The notes under the pieces are model-generated. The model saw only the letters and a list, made by a program, of their open reading frames with translations. It did no database searches and was not told the origin of the DNA. A stretch of DNA of 46,094 nt, taken from contig VBKE01000307.1 in NCBI GenBank assembly GCA_005879605.1, positions 1 to 46,094 on the forward strand, given 5' to 3'. Position 1 is the first letter of the stretch, and each line of letters opens with the position of its first letter. Of this stretch, positions 15,753 through 24,882 are shown one piece after another. Made by a program: the position numbers and the translations under genes. Source of the stretch: Deltaproteobacteria bacterium. GTDB lineage: Bacteria; Desulfobacterota; Binatia; UBA9968.

Positions 15753-17753
15753 TTGACTAAACAATACGTTCTTAGAAACACGGGCCCGACCACTTTGCGT
15801 CCCTCAAAGCTCGACTACCGCAAGGAGCTTAACGAGGCTCAGTATCAAGCGGCCAGCACGGTAGAGGGCCCGCTGCTGATCATTGCCGGCGCCGGCACCG
15901 GCAAAACCCGGACTCTGGTCTATCGCGTCGCGCACCTCATCGATATCGGGGTCGATCCTCGTTCCATCTTGCTGCTCACTTTTACGCGCCGCGCCGCCGA
16001 GGAGATGCTTCGGCGCGCCAGCGTGTTGATCGACAACCGCTGCAGCCAAGTCGCCGGCGGGACCTTTCACTCTTTCGCCAACCTCGTGCTGCGCGAATTC
16101 GGCCGCAGGATCAATCTCTCTCCTTCCTTCACTATCATGGATCGCCCGGATAGCGAAGATGCCATTCAGGTGTTGCGAACCGAGATGGGACTTAACAATA
16201 AAGACAAACGTTTCCCGCGGAAGCAGACCGTGGCGGAAATTTTCAGTATGGCGCTAAATAAACAAACGACGGTGCCGAACCTGATCGAACAAGACTATCC
16301 GCATCTCTATGAGTCCCTCGACGATCTCTTGCGCCTCTACGAGCGTTACGTGGAGTACAAAACGACCAAAACCTTGGTCGACTACGACGACCTGTTAACC
16401 AAGCTTAAAGACCTGCTGGCGACTCATGAGGAGGCACGCCGCCGCCTTTCCCAGCGCTACCAATTCATCATGGTCGATGAATATCAGGACACCAACCACC
16501 TGCAAGCCCGGATCGTTCGCCTGCTGGCCGCCGAACACGACAACGTGGCCGTGGTCGGAGACGATGCCCAGAGCATCTATTCTTTTCGCGGCGCCAACTT
16601 CCGCAACATCATGGATTTTCCCGAAGCTTTTCCCGGAACGCAAATCATCAAACTCGAAGAGAACTACCGCAGCACCCAACCGATCCTGAATCTGACCAAC
16701 GAGATCATTCAACGGGCCCACGAAGGTTACGACAAGAGGCTCCACACGGAGAAACGCGAGGGGGAAACACCCATTTTAGTTCAGGCGGAAAGCGAGCAGA
16801 TGCAGTCCCGCTTCGTCTGTCAGAAAATTTTGGAGCTCCGAGAGGAAGGCGTGCCGCTGTGGGATATAGCGGTTTTGTTTCGCTCCAGCTTTCATTCGTT
16901 CGATTTGGAGCTCGAGCTCGCGCGGCATAATATTCCATTCATCAAACGGGGCGGCTTCCAGTTCATGGAGACCACCCACATCAAAGACTTGCTGGCGCAC
17001 CTGCGAATCCTCGCCAATCCACAGGACGCCATCTCCTGGAATCGCGTGCTTCTCCTTTTGGAAGGAGTCGGCGCTCAAGCAAGTCAAAAGATCACGCGCT
17101 GGATTTTGCAGGGAAACCAGGCGGTGGAGCGGCTGCGCTCGTTTGAAGCGAAGGGCAAAATCGCTCACGGGCTCAAAACTCTGGCGCAAGTCCTTCAGGT
17201 TGCAGCCGAGGCCCAGCGGCCCGCCGAGCAGGCCGAATATCTCATGCAGTATTATCTGCCGATCCTTAAGCGGAATCATCCCGACGATCATCCGAAGCGG
17301 TTCAAGGACTTGGAGCACTTTGTGGGCATCACGGAGCGCTATCGCAGTTTGGAACGATTGTTGAGCGATATGGCTCTCGAGCCGCCCAACGACAGCGTTG
17401 CGGGCGTGCTGGCCGTGGATCCGGACGAGGGGCCTCTCGTCCTATCGACGATTCATTCAGCCAAAGGTTTGGAGTGGCATTCGGTTTTTATCATCTGGGC
17501 GCTGGAGGGCAGATTTCCCTCCTTTTATAACATCAACAGCGAGGAAGAACTGGAAGAAGAGCGCCGACTCCTTTACGTCGCCGCGACGCGGGCCAAGGAG
17601 AATCTGTTCATCACCTACCCAATTAGGATTTTTGACCGGGGGTTGCGCATGGTGCTGTCCCGTCCTTCTCAGTTTATCGAGGGAATCTCCGAAGACTTAT
17701 TAGAACAAATGACGCTCGTGGACGAGGAAAGTAACTGGGGATGGGAGAGTTGA
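15753..17753 (+). CDS. UvrD/PcrA/Rep-type superfamily 1A DNA helicase
   Basis: 666 residues; TTG start with ACGGAG upstream. All main SF1A motifs are visible: Q-motif LNEAQYQAA (26-34), Walker A AGAGTGKT (45-52), TFTRRAAEEM, Walker B FIMVDEYQDTNH, motif III VVGDDAQSIYSFRGA, motif IV LEENYRSTQPIL, motif V LSTIHSAKGLEW, and motif VI LLYVAATRAKENLF. It unwinds DNA 3' to 5' using ATP in repair or replication restart. The length matches UvrD/PcrA/Rep without a nuclease domain. The gene after it starts three bases beyond the stop codon, so they share a transcript. Confidence 0.9.
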   Translation: MTKQYVLRNTGPTTLRPSKLDYRKELNEAQYQAASTVEGPLLIIAGAGTGKTRTLVYRVAHLIDIGVDPRSILLLTFTRRAAEEMLRRASVLIDNRCSQVAGGTFHSFANLVLREFGRRINLSPSFTIMDRPDSEDAIQVLRTEMGLNNKDKRFPRKQTVAEIFSMALNKQTTVPNLIEQDYPHLYESLDDLLRLYERYVEYKTTKTLVDYDDLLTKLKDLLATHEEARRRLSQRYQFIMVDEYQDTNHLQARIVRLLAAEHDNVAVVGDDAQSIYSFRGANFRNIMDFPEAFPGTQIIKLEENYRSTQPILNLTNEIIQRAHEGYDKRLHTEKREGETPILVQAESEQMQSRFVCQKILELREEGVPLWDIAVLFRSSFHSFDLELELARHNIPFIKRGGFQFMETTHIKDLLAHLRILANPQDAISWNRVLLLLEGVGAQASQKITRWILQGNQAVERLRSFEAKGKIAHGLKTLAQVLQVAAEAQRPAEQAEYLMQYYLPILKRNHPDDHPKRFKDLEHFVGITERYRSLERLLSDMALEPPNDSVAGVLAVDPDEGPLVLSTIHSAKGLEWHSVFIIWALEGRFPSFYNINSEEELEEERRLLYVAATRAKENLFITYPIRIFDRGLRMVLSRPSQFIEGISEDLLEQMTLVDEESNWGWES

Positions 17754-17755
17754 AC

Positions 17756-19270
17756 ATGGTGCGATTTCTGCTCAATATCATCGTTTTCGTAAGCGGCGCG
17801 GTTTTGATGGGGTTGGAAATCGTCGGCAGCCGCGTGCTGGCGCCTTATTTCGGCAGCTCGATATTTGTCTGGGGCAGTCTTATCTCGGTGGTCATGGCGG
17901 CGTTGAGCATCGGCTACTACTGGGGCGGCTGGCTCTCGGCGCGAGAGCCCTCGTATGGCCGGCTGCTGACTCTGCTGTTGATTCCCGGGATTTTAATTTT
18001 CTTCCTGCCGTTTCTTTATCCGACATTGAATGAATGGATCGCCGGCGTCGACTTCGGCACTCGGCTGAATCCTTTGATCGCCAGCTCCATTTATTTCCTG
18101 CCGCCGGGAATTTTTCTCGGGACTATCTCTCCCTATGTCATTCGCCTCGCCGCGACGGCGCTCTCCACGGTGGGAAGCACGGCCGGGACCCTCTATGCCA
18201 TCTCCACGTGCGGCAGCATTTTCGGGACGCTTCTCACCGCGTTTTACTTGATTCCCCTGATGGGCGTGACCAACATCATTCACTCTATGGGGATTACCTT
18301 GGTCTGTCTGTCTCTGCTCGTGGTACCTTTACTGCGGCTGCGGAGCATCGCCGTGGGTCGTGCCGTGACTGCCCTCTCGATCATCGGCTCGATCGCCATT
18401 CCCTGGCCATCGATTGTGTGGGCCAGGCTCAAAACGCTCCTGGAGAAAGACACTTTCTACCATCGCATTCGTGTCGAAGAGGACGATGAAGCGCGCTATA
18501 TGTACTTTGACCGAACCTTGCAGAGCGCCATGAATCTCAAGGATCCCACGACGCTTCGGCTCATCTATTCACGTTATACCTCACTGGGATTTACCTTCAG
18601 ACCCGACGCCAAGAGAATACTCATCATCGGCCTCGGCGGCGGGTCGATTCCGAAGAAACTGCAGAAGGAATTTCCTTCTCTGGAAATCGATGTCGTCGAG
18701 ATCGATCCCGAAGTCATTCAGATCGCAAAGAATCACTTCAATGTCCGGGAAAGCAACCGCCTGCATCTTCACGCACAAGACGGGCGGTTGTTCTTGACCC
18801 GCACTGCCAATCAGTACGACATCATTCTGCTGGACGCCTATTATGCCGATGCGATGCCGTTCCATCTGGCCACGCGAGAGTTTTTCGAGCTGGCGCAGCG
18901 GAAGCTCACGCCCAACGGTATCGTCGTCGCCAATCTCATCAGCGCCGTCACGGGTCCGTCCGGTAAAATCGCTCGCGCCTTTGTGAAAACCGAGCGCCGC
19001 GTCTTCCCACAAACTTACGTCTTCGCGGCGCGCCGAGCCGAGAACGTAAGCACCGACACGATCCAGAACATCATCGTCGTTGCCACAAAAGACAAACAGC
19101 GCTTGGAGATCAAAGAAATCGTCAAGCGATCGATCGCTCTCAATAAGGGCCTCTTCCCGGACCCCATTCAAGACATCGGCGTAGCCTATTACGATGGCCC
19201 ACTCCCGGATCAAGACGTTCCCGTGCTTACCGATGATTACGCGCCGACAGATAATTTGCTTCATCCTTAG
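17756..19270 (+). CDS. membrane-embedded spermidine-synthase-like (aminopropyltransferase fold) protein
   Basis: 504 residues from the ATG at 17756, with GGGAGAG upstream; an ATG 15 bases earlier would overlap the helicase. The N-terminal half is hydrophobic with about seven predicted spans (such as LLNIIVFVSGAVLMGLEIVG, LLLIPGILIFFLPFL, IIHSMGITLVCLSLLVV). The C-terminal half (from about residue 240) is a spermidine-synthase-like Rossmann domain: ILIIGLGGGSIPKKL near 287, VVEIDPEVIQIAKNHF, and IILLDAYYADAMPFHL near 355. Such fused membrane proteins are common, and some are involved in polyamine synthesis, but the aminopropyl-transfer activity is often unproven. The 3' end overlaps the next gene by 38 bases. 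Confidence 0.85.
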   Translation: MVRFLLNIIVFVSGAVLMGLEIVGSRVLAPYFGSSIFVWGSLISVVMAALSIGYYWGGWLSAREPSYGRLLTLLLIPGILIFFLPFLYPTLNEWIAGVDFGTRLNPLIASSIYFLPPGIFLGTISPYVIRLAATALSTVGSTAGTLYAISTCGSIFGTLLTAFYLIPLMGVTNIIHSMGITLVCLSLLVVPLLRLRSIAVGRAVTALSIIGSIAIPWPSIVWARLKTLLEKDTFYHRIRVEEDDEARYMYFDRTLQSAMNLKDPTTLRLIYSRYTSLGFTFRPDAKRILIIGLGGGSIPKKLQKEFPSLEIDVVEIDPEVIQIAKNHFNVRESNRLHLHAQDGRLFLTRTANQYDIILLDAYYADAMPFHLATREFFELAQRKLTPNGIVVANLISAVTGPSGKIARAFVKTERRVFPQTYVFAARRAENVSTDTIQNIIVVATKDKQRLEIKEIVKRSIALNKGLFPDPIQDIGVAYYDGPLPDQDVPVLTDDYAPTDNLLHP

Positions 19271-19883
19271 CGCTCTGCTTTTTTCGTCCTGTGCGCTTTT
19301 AGTCGACGACCAGCCGCAAAGAATCGTCCGCGTCAAAGCGCTGGCGGACCCGGCCCTTCGCGCGCGCAACCCCCGCTGGGACGAAGAAGTCCACGGGTTG
19401 GTGGAAGCGGCGTCGGACTATTATGAGAAAGAATTCGGCATACGCTTCGTCACCCAGAGCACCGCCGCCTGGCCGGCCCAGGAAAAAATCCCTTCCACCG
19501 CGGAACTCCTCGCCCGCCTGAAGCAAGACTTTCCCGCTCACAAGAATAATGAAAATTACGATCTCATCGTCGCCTTTATAGCCGAAAGGGTAAATATCTA
19601 CTTCGGTGGTCGCGGTCGCGTAGATCGGATCGGCAACTGTCAACAAGGCTTGGGCAGTTACGTGATCAATTACGTTTCCGCGCCATTTCACTACACCGGC
19701 GTTAATTCGGATCCGACCATCGATGTCATCTCATTGATTCATGAGCTCGGCCATATATTCGGAGCCCAACACAGCCAAGATATCGGCTCCATTATGCATG
19801 AGAACTTCGACTATCGGTCCGAGTTTGATATGAAGAACCGAAGTGTGATCTTGAAGAACAGGTCATGCCCGTTTGCCAAATAG
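19233..19883 (+). CDS. metzincin-type zinc protease, lipoprotein or secreted
   Basis: 216 residues from the ATG at 19233, which overlaps the preceding gene by 38 bases; an upstream in-frame start at 19194 would lack the good signal peptide. The N-terminus MITRRQIICFILSALLFSSC is a signal peptide, probably lipoprotein (Cys20). The catalytic site HELGHIFGAQH (His170, Glu171, His174, His180) has the extended HExxHxxGxxH zinc signature, followed by a Met-turn SIMHENF (Met188). That combination defines metzincins. The enzyme is predicted to act outside the cytoplasm. The substrate is unknown. It probably shares a transcript with the two genes upstream. Confidence 0.85.
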   Translation: MITRRQIICFILSALLFSSCALLVDDQPQRIVRVKALADPALRARNPRWDEEVHGLVEAASDYYEKEFGIRFVTQSTAAWPAQEKIPSTAELLARLKQDFPAHKNNENYDLIVAFIAERVNIYFGGRGRVDRIGNCQQGLGSYVINYVSAPFHYTGVNSDPTIDVISLIHELGHIFGAQHSQDIGSIMHENFDYRSEFDMKNRSVILKNRSCPFAK

Positions 19884-19903
19884 GCGAAAGCCGGATGGGA
19901 TGA

Positions 19904-19961
19904 CTGGAGCATTGGAGTACTGGAGGGTTGGACATTACTCCAATACTCCATCGCTCCAATT
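19904..19961. repeat. octamer-armed inverted repeat, family C, copy 3
   Basis: The left arm CTGGAGCATTGGAGTACTGG (19904-19923 and a few further bases) pairs imperfectly with the right arm ATTACTCCAATACTCCATCG plus CTCCAA (19934-19959). Both arms are made of three 8-base TGGAGNN-type units. It lies in the 102-base gap between the metzincin and trmJ genes. Confidence 0.8.
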
Positions 19962-19985
19962 TGGCTCTTTTCTTGCCGTTGACTT

Positions 19986-20744
19986 ATGTTGACCAACATT
20001 CGCATCGTCCTCGTTCGCCCGCGAGGATCAGGGAACATTGGCTCCGTCGCCCGCGCCATGAAGAATCTCGGAGCGAGCGAGCTGGCGATCATCGGCAAAG
20101 CACGCACGCGCAGCTTCTGGGCGCGGGCCATGGCGGTCCACGGCCGAGACGTTCTGAGCGAGGCGAAATGTTATGAAACACTTCGCGAGGCCATTGCTGA
20201 CTGCACTCTCGTGGTCGGCACGACCTGCCGAGCGGGGCTTTACCGCCGGCACAATCAATCCCCCCGCGAACTCGCGCCGGAAATCGTCGCTGCGGCAAAA
20301 ACGGGAAAAGTCGCGTTGATCTTCGGTCCGGAAGACCACGGCTTGAGCAACAAGGATATCGAACATTGCCAGTTGCTCATCACCATTCCCACCCATCCAG
20401 ACTATCAGTCTCTGAATGTCGCGCAGGCGGCGGTTATCTGTCTTTACGAAATTTACGTTGCCTCTTTGAGCCAGTCGTTAGAATCAACCGTTCAGCGCGC
20501 CCTCGCTGAGGATGTGGAACGGCTCTTTGACCGCATGCGAAAAACGCTTTTGAAGATCGGCTTTTTGGATTCGGAAAATCCTGAGCATATGCTTTTGGCA
20601 TTCCGCCGAATCCTGGGCCGCGCCGGGCTGGAAGACAAGGACGTGCGGATTTTTACCGGCCTATTCCGCCAGATCGAATGGTATATCGACCATGGGTGGA
20701 AAGTGATAGAGGAAAAAGAAAAACGCGGGATCAAGATTCGTTAG
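19986..20744 (+). CDS. trmJ: tRNA (cytidine/uridine-32) 2'-O-methyltransferase TrmJ
   Basis: 252 residues. The SPOUT (trefoil-knot) methyltransferase motifs are all present: an N-terminal RIVLVRPRGSGNIGSVARAM with the Arg and Asn used in catalysis, ALIFGPEDHGLSNKDI, and IPTHPDYQSLNVAQAAVI forming the knot. The C-terminal helical tail (AEDVERLFDRMRKTLLKIGF, EDKDVRIFTGLFRQIEW) is specific to TrmJ as opposed to TrmH or TrmL. It methylates the 2'-OH of nucleotide 32 in several tRNAs with SAM, in the cytoplasm. The next gene starts ten bases downstream, so they may be co-transcribed. Confidence 0.9.
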   Translation: MLTNIRIVLVRPRGSGNIGSVARAMKNLGASELAIIGKARTRSFWARAMAVHGRDVLSEAKCYETLREAIADCTLVVGTTCRAGLYRRHNQSPRELAPEIVAAAKTGKVALIFGPEDHGLSNKDIEHCQLLITIPTHPDYQSLNVAQAAVICLYEIYVASLSQSLESTVQRALAEDVERLFDRMRKTLLKIGFLDSENPEHMLLAFRRILGRAGLEDKDVRIFTGLFRQIEWYIDHGWKVIEEKEKRGIKIR

Positions 20745-20754
20745 GAGCAAAACC

Positions 20755-21393
20755 ATGAATGTGAATGATTTTGACCTCAAGAAAACGGCGCTGCTCTTCT
20801 TCGACATCCTGAATGGTTACTATCACTCCGGTGATGCGGCCGCACAGGCGCGCATGAAGCCATGGGTCGATAACGCCGTGCGGATCATGAAAGCCGGCCG
20901 GCAAGCGGGTCTGCCGATCTTTTTCGCCAAAGGCAATCACCGACCGGACAACGCCACGTCGGCGCTGCTTCTTACCGATACGAACAATTCTTTGAAGCCG
21001 TGGCCCAATGGCGAAGTCACGAAAGGAAAGATGCACGTCATCGGCGGTGATAAAAGCTCCGAGGTAATCCCGGAACTCGATCCCCGTCCCGATGACTATT
21101 ATATCCCGAAGTATCGCTGGAGCGCCTTCCACCAGACCTACCTAGACTTGGCCCTGCGCTCGCGGGGCATCGACACGATTATCATCTCCGGCGGCTCCAC
21201 CGACGTCGGCGTTACCGCAACTGTTTACTCGGGGAGAGACATGGATTACAACATGATCGTCGTAGGTGATGCCTGCGGGACATCCCACGATCAACGCGCT
21301 CACGACGTGCTCATGGAGCTTATTTTTCCCCGCATGGCGCGCGTCAGAACCACAGAGCAAGTTTTAGAGATGATGCGAAAGGCCGGAGGCTAA
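20755..21393 (+). CDS. isochorismatase-fold protein with Gly in place of the catalytic Cys
   Basis: 212 residues; ATG start with TAGGAG upstream. The fold is the cysteine-hydrolase/isochorismatase type: Asp17 in LLFFDILNGYY, Lys119 in IPKYRWSAFHQT and the loop IISGGSTDVGVTAT. In nicotinamidase-type members the loop is T-D-x-C-V with catalytic Cys; here the equivalent residue is Gly152. True isochorismatases also carry Gly at that point and hydrolyse a vinyl ether without the Cys. The enzyme is therefore more likely an isochorismatase-like or inactive member than an amidase. No siderophore or phenazine genes are near. It follows trmJ by ten bases and precedes the LVIVD gene. Confidence 0.8.
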   Translation: MNVNDFDLKKTALLFFDILNGYYHSGDAAAQARMKPWVDNAVRIMKAGRQAGLPIFFAKGNHRPDNATSALLLTDTNNSLKPWPNGEVTKGKMHVIGGDKSSEVIPELDPRPDDYYIPKYRWSAFHQTYLDLALRSRGIDTIIISGGSTDVGVTATVYSGRDMDYNMIVVGDACGTSHDQRAHDVLMELIFPRMARVRTTEQVLEMMRKAGG

Positions 21394-21424
21394 GCAGACT
21401 ACTTAATCTAAGAGGAGGCGAACC

Positions 21425-22481
21425 ATGGCTGCGAACGGCAAACCGCCGGTTGGCGTAAGTGAGAACATTAAACAGATCGGCAGGACGGACCTTCCGGGCG
21501 GAGGCTCCGTAGTCGTCGAAAACGGCTATGCCTACGTCGGCCACATAGACCCACCTGACGGCACATCCGTCATCGACGTCCAGGATCCGAAGAACCCGAA
21601 GGTCGTCGCTCAGCTCGAAGTGCCGGAAGGGATTCACTCCCACAAAGTTCGCGTGAGCGGCGATGTGATGCTGATCAACTACGAGCGCTACAAAACGAAA
21701 AAGGAACCCCAGGCCGGACTCAAAGTCTTCGACATCTCGAACAAGTCCAAACCAAGGGAGATCGCCTTTTACAAAACTCACGGCAAGGGTGTTCATCGTT
21801 TTACCTTCGATGGCCGCTATGCCTACATCTCCCCGACCTTGGAAGGCTACGTCGGCAATATCGCGATGATCTTGGATCTAAAAAATCCCGAGAAACCGGA
21901 AGAGGTCTGCCGCTGGTGGATGCCCGGACAATGGCTGGCCGGCGGCGAGAAGCCCACGTGGCACGGCACCGACCACCGCTGCCATCATCCGATACGAAGA
22001 GGCGATCGTTGACTGGAGCCCGCCCTACCCTTGCCCGACCCACACGACCTTGCCGATGCTGAACAAGATCATGGAGCGTGATTTCATGATCGTCACGGAC
22101 GAAGAAGTCGGCGAGAAGCTGAACGAAACTCACAACGCTTTTCTTTGGGTCGTGGATATTACAAAGGAGACCCTGCCGCTTCCGGTTGCGACGTTCATCG
22201 TGCCGTTCGACGGAAAGTCTACGAACGAGTTCCGCTTCGGCGCGCACCAACCGGCGGAACAGATTTACGGCAACACGCTTTACGTCACCTGGTTCGGCGG
22301 CGGCTTACGGGCGATCGATTTCTCCAATCCATATATTCCCAAGGAAGTAGGCTTCCACATCCCGCTGCCCGGCAAAGGCCAGAAGGTGGTGATGAGCAAC
22401 GACGTTTTTCACGATAAAGACGGGAAACTGTATCTCGTGGACCGCTACGATGGCTTGGAAATATTGGAAAGTCAGATTTAG
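21425..22481 (+). pseudogene. LVIVD-repeat beta-propeller protein, frame broken by an internal deletion
   Basis: The start ATG has AAGAGGAGG upstream. The first frame (21425-22012) reads through LVIVD-type repeats: NGYAYVGHIDPPDGTSVIDV, GLKVFDISNKSKPREIAF, IAMILDLKNPEKPEEV, up to HRCHHPIRRGDR and then TGA. The protein resumes in another frame with DWSPPYPCPTHTTLP (from about 22011) and continues to the stop at 22481, with DFMIVTDEEVGEKL, TLYVTWFGGGLRAIDF and YLVDRYDGLEIL. In related proteins a repeat unit (LYVSYW...ILDI type) normally stands between 'GDR' and 'DWSPPYP', so roughly 25 codons appear lost and the frame shifted. This could be a real mutation or an assembly error. LVIVD proteins are predicted beta-propellers of unknown function. 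Confidence 0.75.
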
Positions 22482-22549
22482 AAGTCTCGCGTTTCGTGTC
22501 TCGGGTTTCGGGTTAAACTCGAAACTCAAAACTCGAGACTCGAAACCAT
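22482..22549. repeat. inverted repeat, family D
   Basis: The left arm (GTCTCGCGTTTCGTGTCTCG and GGTTTCGGGTT, about 22484-22514) and the right arm (CTCGAAACTCAAAACTCGAG and ACTCGAAACC, about 22518-22547) are imperfect reverse complements built from short TTTCGNGTCTCG-like units. The hairpin spans nearly the whole gap between the LVIVD gene and the GST gene, ending eight bases before the GTG start of the latter. Confidence 0.7.
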
Positions 22550-22556
22550 CAAAACA

Positions 22557-23147
22557 GTGAAGTTCTACAACGTCCCCTACTCCGGGAACTCCTACAAGGT
22601 TCGCTTGCTACTGGCGCAAGTTGGAATCGCCTGCGACATCGTTGAGATCGACATTTTACAGGGCGAAAGCCGGACGCCCGAGTTCTTGAAAATTAATCCC
22701 AACGGCCGCACGCCCGTGCTCGATGACAACGGCTTTGTACTCGCTGAGTCGAACGCAATCCTCGCCTATCTTGCCCGCGGCACCAAATTTTTGCCTGAAG
22801 ATCGCCAGCGCTGGGCGCTGGTCTTTCAATGGCTGTTCTTCGAGCAATATAGCCACGAACCGTACATCGCGACTTCGCGCTTTTGGCTCCAGCATAAACC
22901 CGACTCGCCGGAACGCAGCGCTGTACTTGCCGCTCGCCGCGACGGTGGCTGCGCCGCGCTCAAAGTGATGGAAGGACATTTGTCGAAAAACGATTTCTTC
23001 GTTACCGATTACTCCATCGCCGACATCGCCCTTTTCGCCTACACCCACGTCTCGCACGAAGGCGGCTTCCCGCTCGACGACTTTCCGAAAATCCGTGCTT
23101 GGATCGAGCGAGTGAAAACGCAGCCCGGTTTTATCCCAATGATGTGA
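22557..23147 (+). CDS. glutathione S-transferase family protein
   Basis: 196 residues with a GTG start; the hairpin of repeat D lies directly upstream and no clear ribosome-binding site is visible. The N-terminal thioredoxin-like domain has MKFYNVPYSGNSYKVRLLL, INPNGRTPVLDD (cis-Pro) and LAESNAILAYLA, the standard glutathione-binding segments. The C-terminal helical domain includes FFVTDYSIADIALFAYTH, with the conserved N-capping Asp. It conjugates or reduces small electrophiles with glutathione or a related thiol in the cytoplasm. The exact class is not clear. It is probably transcribed alone. Confidence 0.85.
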   Translation: MKFYNVPYSGNSYKVRLLLAQVGIACDIVEIDILQGESRTPEFLKINPNGRTPVLDDNGFVLAESNAILAYLARGTKFLPEDRQRWALVFQWLFFEQYSHEPYIATSRFWLQHKPDSPERSAVLAARRDGGCAALKVMEGHLSKNDFFVTDYSIADIALFAYTHVSHEGGFPLDDFPKIRAWIERVKTQPGFIPMM

Positions 23148-23252
23148 GAGGCTGGCGCACCTACAATCCCCATAGTCGTGGGTTACGTTCGGCTCCGCGG
23201 TTTAGTCCCATCCCGTACGATTTGAAATCAATCATCACTTTTACGAGAAGCA

Positions 23253-24161
23253 TCAGTACCTCCGCTGATCTTTCATCTCTTCTAATTCTTCCAAGCTTCT
23301 CGGCCAATCATCCTTGAGCAACCTCGACAGCGACCGGTCGGCTAACAGTTTCCCACCTGTTTGGCACTTCGCGCAGTAGTTGGTTTCGTTCTCCGCGTGG
23401 ACAATGCGTTGAACGGGAGAGCCGCATACTGGGCAGGGCTTGCGGTACTTTCCGTGGACAGCCATTTCTTTCCGAAAGGCCGTCACATGTTCGGGGAACC
23501 CTTTTCCTCTTTCCCGGCGCAGCCGCTCAATCCATTCAGTCAGAATCTCGCGGACCGCATTGTAAAGTGTTTCAATCTCCGAATCTTTGAGGCGGCGAGT
23601 TAGTTGAACCGGCGAAAGCCGTGCGCGATGAAGAATCTCGTCCGAGTACGCGTTGCCGATACCGCTAAAAAGATGAGGGTCGGTTAGGGCTCTTTTCAAG
23701 GTGTGATTCTCTCGCGTCAGCGCGTTGCGGAACGCGGTCAAGTCCGCGTCAAAGATCTCCAGGCCTTGCGGATCGAGCACTTGCAGCCCATCCGCTCCAC
23801 GAACCAGATAAAGCGATGCTCGCTTCTTCGTGCCGGCTTCGGTCAATGACAACGTCCCCGTACGAAAGTCGAAAGCGGCGAGGCCGTATTTGCGAGCGAT
23901 CTTGGCATTCGGCGGCTTCCAGTGAAAGCGGCCCGCAATCATTAAGTGCACGACCAGGAAAAGATCGTCCTCCAACTCAAACACGATGCGCTTTCCGAGC
24001 CGCCGCAAGCGCAGGACTTTCTTTCCTTCCGCTTCTCGAATCGGCGGATCGAACGAGCGAACAAGAAACGGGCTTGTGATGCGGATTTTTTGGATCGTTT
24101 GGTTGAGAACGCGCTCCTTAAGCGCCTCGATGTATACGGTAACGTCAGGAAGTTCCGGCAT
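23253..24161 (-). CDS. Fpg/Nei-family formamidopyrimidine-DNA glycosylase
   Basis: 302 residues starting [14 protein letters not shown]; after Met removal Pro1 is the Schiff-base nucleophile and Glu2 the catalytic acid, as in Fpg/MutM and Nei. The central loop [10 protein letters not shown] stands where Fpg has HLGMTG, and [19 protein letters not shown] is the helix-two-turn-helix. A C-terminal zinc finger CPVCG...NYCAKC (Cys-x2-Cys-x16-Cys-x2-Cys) completes the fold. The enzyme excises oxidised bases and cuts the abasic site. The N-terminus 'PELPDV' instead of 'PELPEVE' and the HLMIAG loop put it in a divergent subgroup, so its lesion preference is uncertain and I give no gene symbol. Confidence 0.9.
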   Translation of the reverse strand: MPELPDVTVYIEALKERVLNQTIQKIRITSPFLVRSFDPPIREAEGKKVLRLRRLGKRIVFELEDDLFLVVHLMIAGRFHWKPPNAKIARKYGLAAFDFRTGTLSLTEAGTKKRASLYLVRGADGLQVLDPQGLEIFDADLTAFRNALTRENHTLKRALTDPHLFSGIGNAYSDEILHRARLSPVQLTRRLKDSEIETLYNAVREILTEWIERLRRERGKGFPEHVTAFRKEMAVHGKYRKPCPVCGSPVQRIVHAENETNYCAKCQTGGKLLADRSLSRLLKDDWPRSLEELEEMKDQRRY

Positions 24162-24446
24162 ATTTAGAATTTCTGCCTACCAGCAGCAGACGTATCGACA
24201 AGCATTTCCAAAGTTTCAATTCGCATAGGGTGGGTGAGCCTTTAAAGCTCACGACCGCGTCCGCGATACCATCGGTTGCAACGTCTGGTATGCGAAACCT
24301 TTGCACCCCCATCTTTAATCTTCCGCCGTCGAGGGGGAAGAGAAATTCGCTGACTGAAACCCAAGCTAACGGTTGTCGCCGAGGCTACGAATAATCTTGG
24401 AAACTTTGCTTGCTTTTTTCAGCCGATTTCTCTACAAACCAAGCTC
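24162..24446. other. divergent promoter region with a short hairpin
   Basis: This 285-base gap lies between the divergent glycosylase and cupin genes and must hold both promoters, but I cannot place -10/-35 boxes with confidence. A 6-bp hairpin GTGAGC...GCTCAC (24234-24252, loop CTTTAAA) sits in the middle. I see no RNA gene. Confidence 0.35.
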
Positions 24447-24794
24447 ATGAAGATCATAAGAATATACACCGGCCCGGACAATGAGTCTCATTTCGAAGAA
24501 AAGGAAGTCGATCTAAAATTCAACGGCGACATGGAAGTGAGCGCCACGGAACCGGCCGAAGGAATTCTCTTTCGCCGGGCGCCGGCGAATCATCTGCATA
24601 GCTTTCACCCGGCGCCGAGACGACAATACGTCATCACGCTTTCCGGCCAAGTCGAGATTGAAACCGGCGACGGCACCGTGAAGCGCTTCGGACCGGGCGG
24701 GGTCATGCTCGCGGACGATATCACTGGACGCGGGCACATCACCCGCGTCGTGGGCGGCCAGCCGCGCGTATACGTCATGATTCCCCTCAAATAA
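24447..24794 (+). CDS. small cupin-domain protein
   Basis: 115 residues; ATG start. The cupin barrel is visible in LHSFHPAPRRQYVITLSGQVEI (first metal motif region) and GPGGVMLADDITGRGHITRVV (second, with the terminal His). The protein resembles a large family of uncharacterised small cupins that may bind a metal and a small carbonyl or acid. No partner gene suggests a substrate. The gene is alone on its strand between divergent and convergent neighbours. Confidence 0.75.
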   Translation: MKIIRIYTGPDNESHFEEKEVDLKFNGDMEVSATEPAEGILFRRAPANHLHSFHPAPRRQYVITLSGQVEIETGDGTVKRFGPGGVMLADDITGRGHITRVVGGQPRVYVMIPLK

Positions 24795-24882
24795 ACCTTC
24801 GGTCAGGAACGGCGTCTTCGATTCCAATGGCGCTCCAGAGCCTGGGGATCGTGCCGTCAAGAGCGCGCATGCTCAAGTCTAA

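Noticed and set aside
22010..22012. In-frame TGA of the LVIVD gene read as selenocysteine
   Set aside because: The same frame after the TGA has no family resemblance and ends soon; homology continues in another frame, so a deletion/frameshift explains it.
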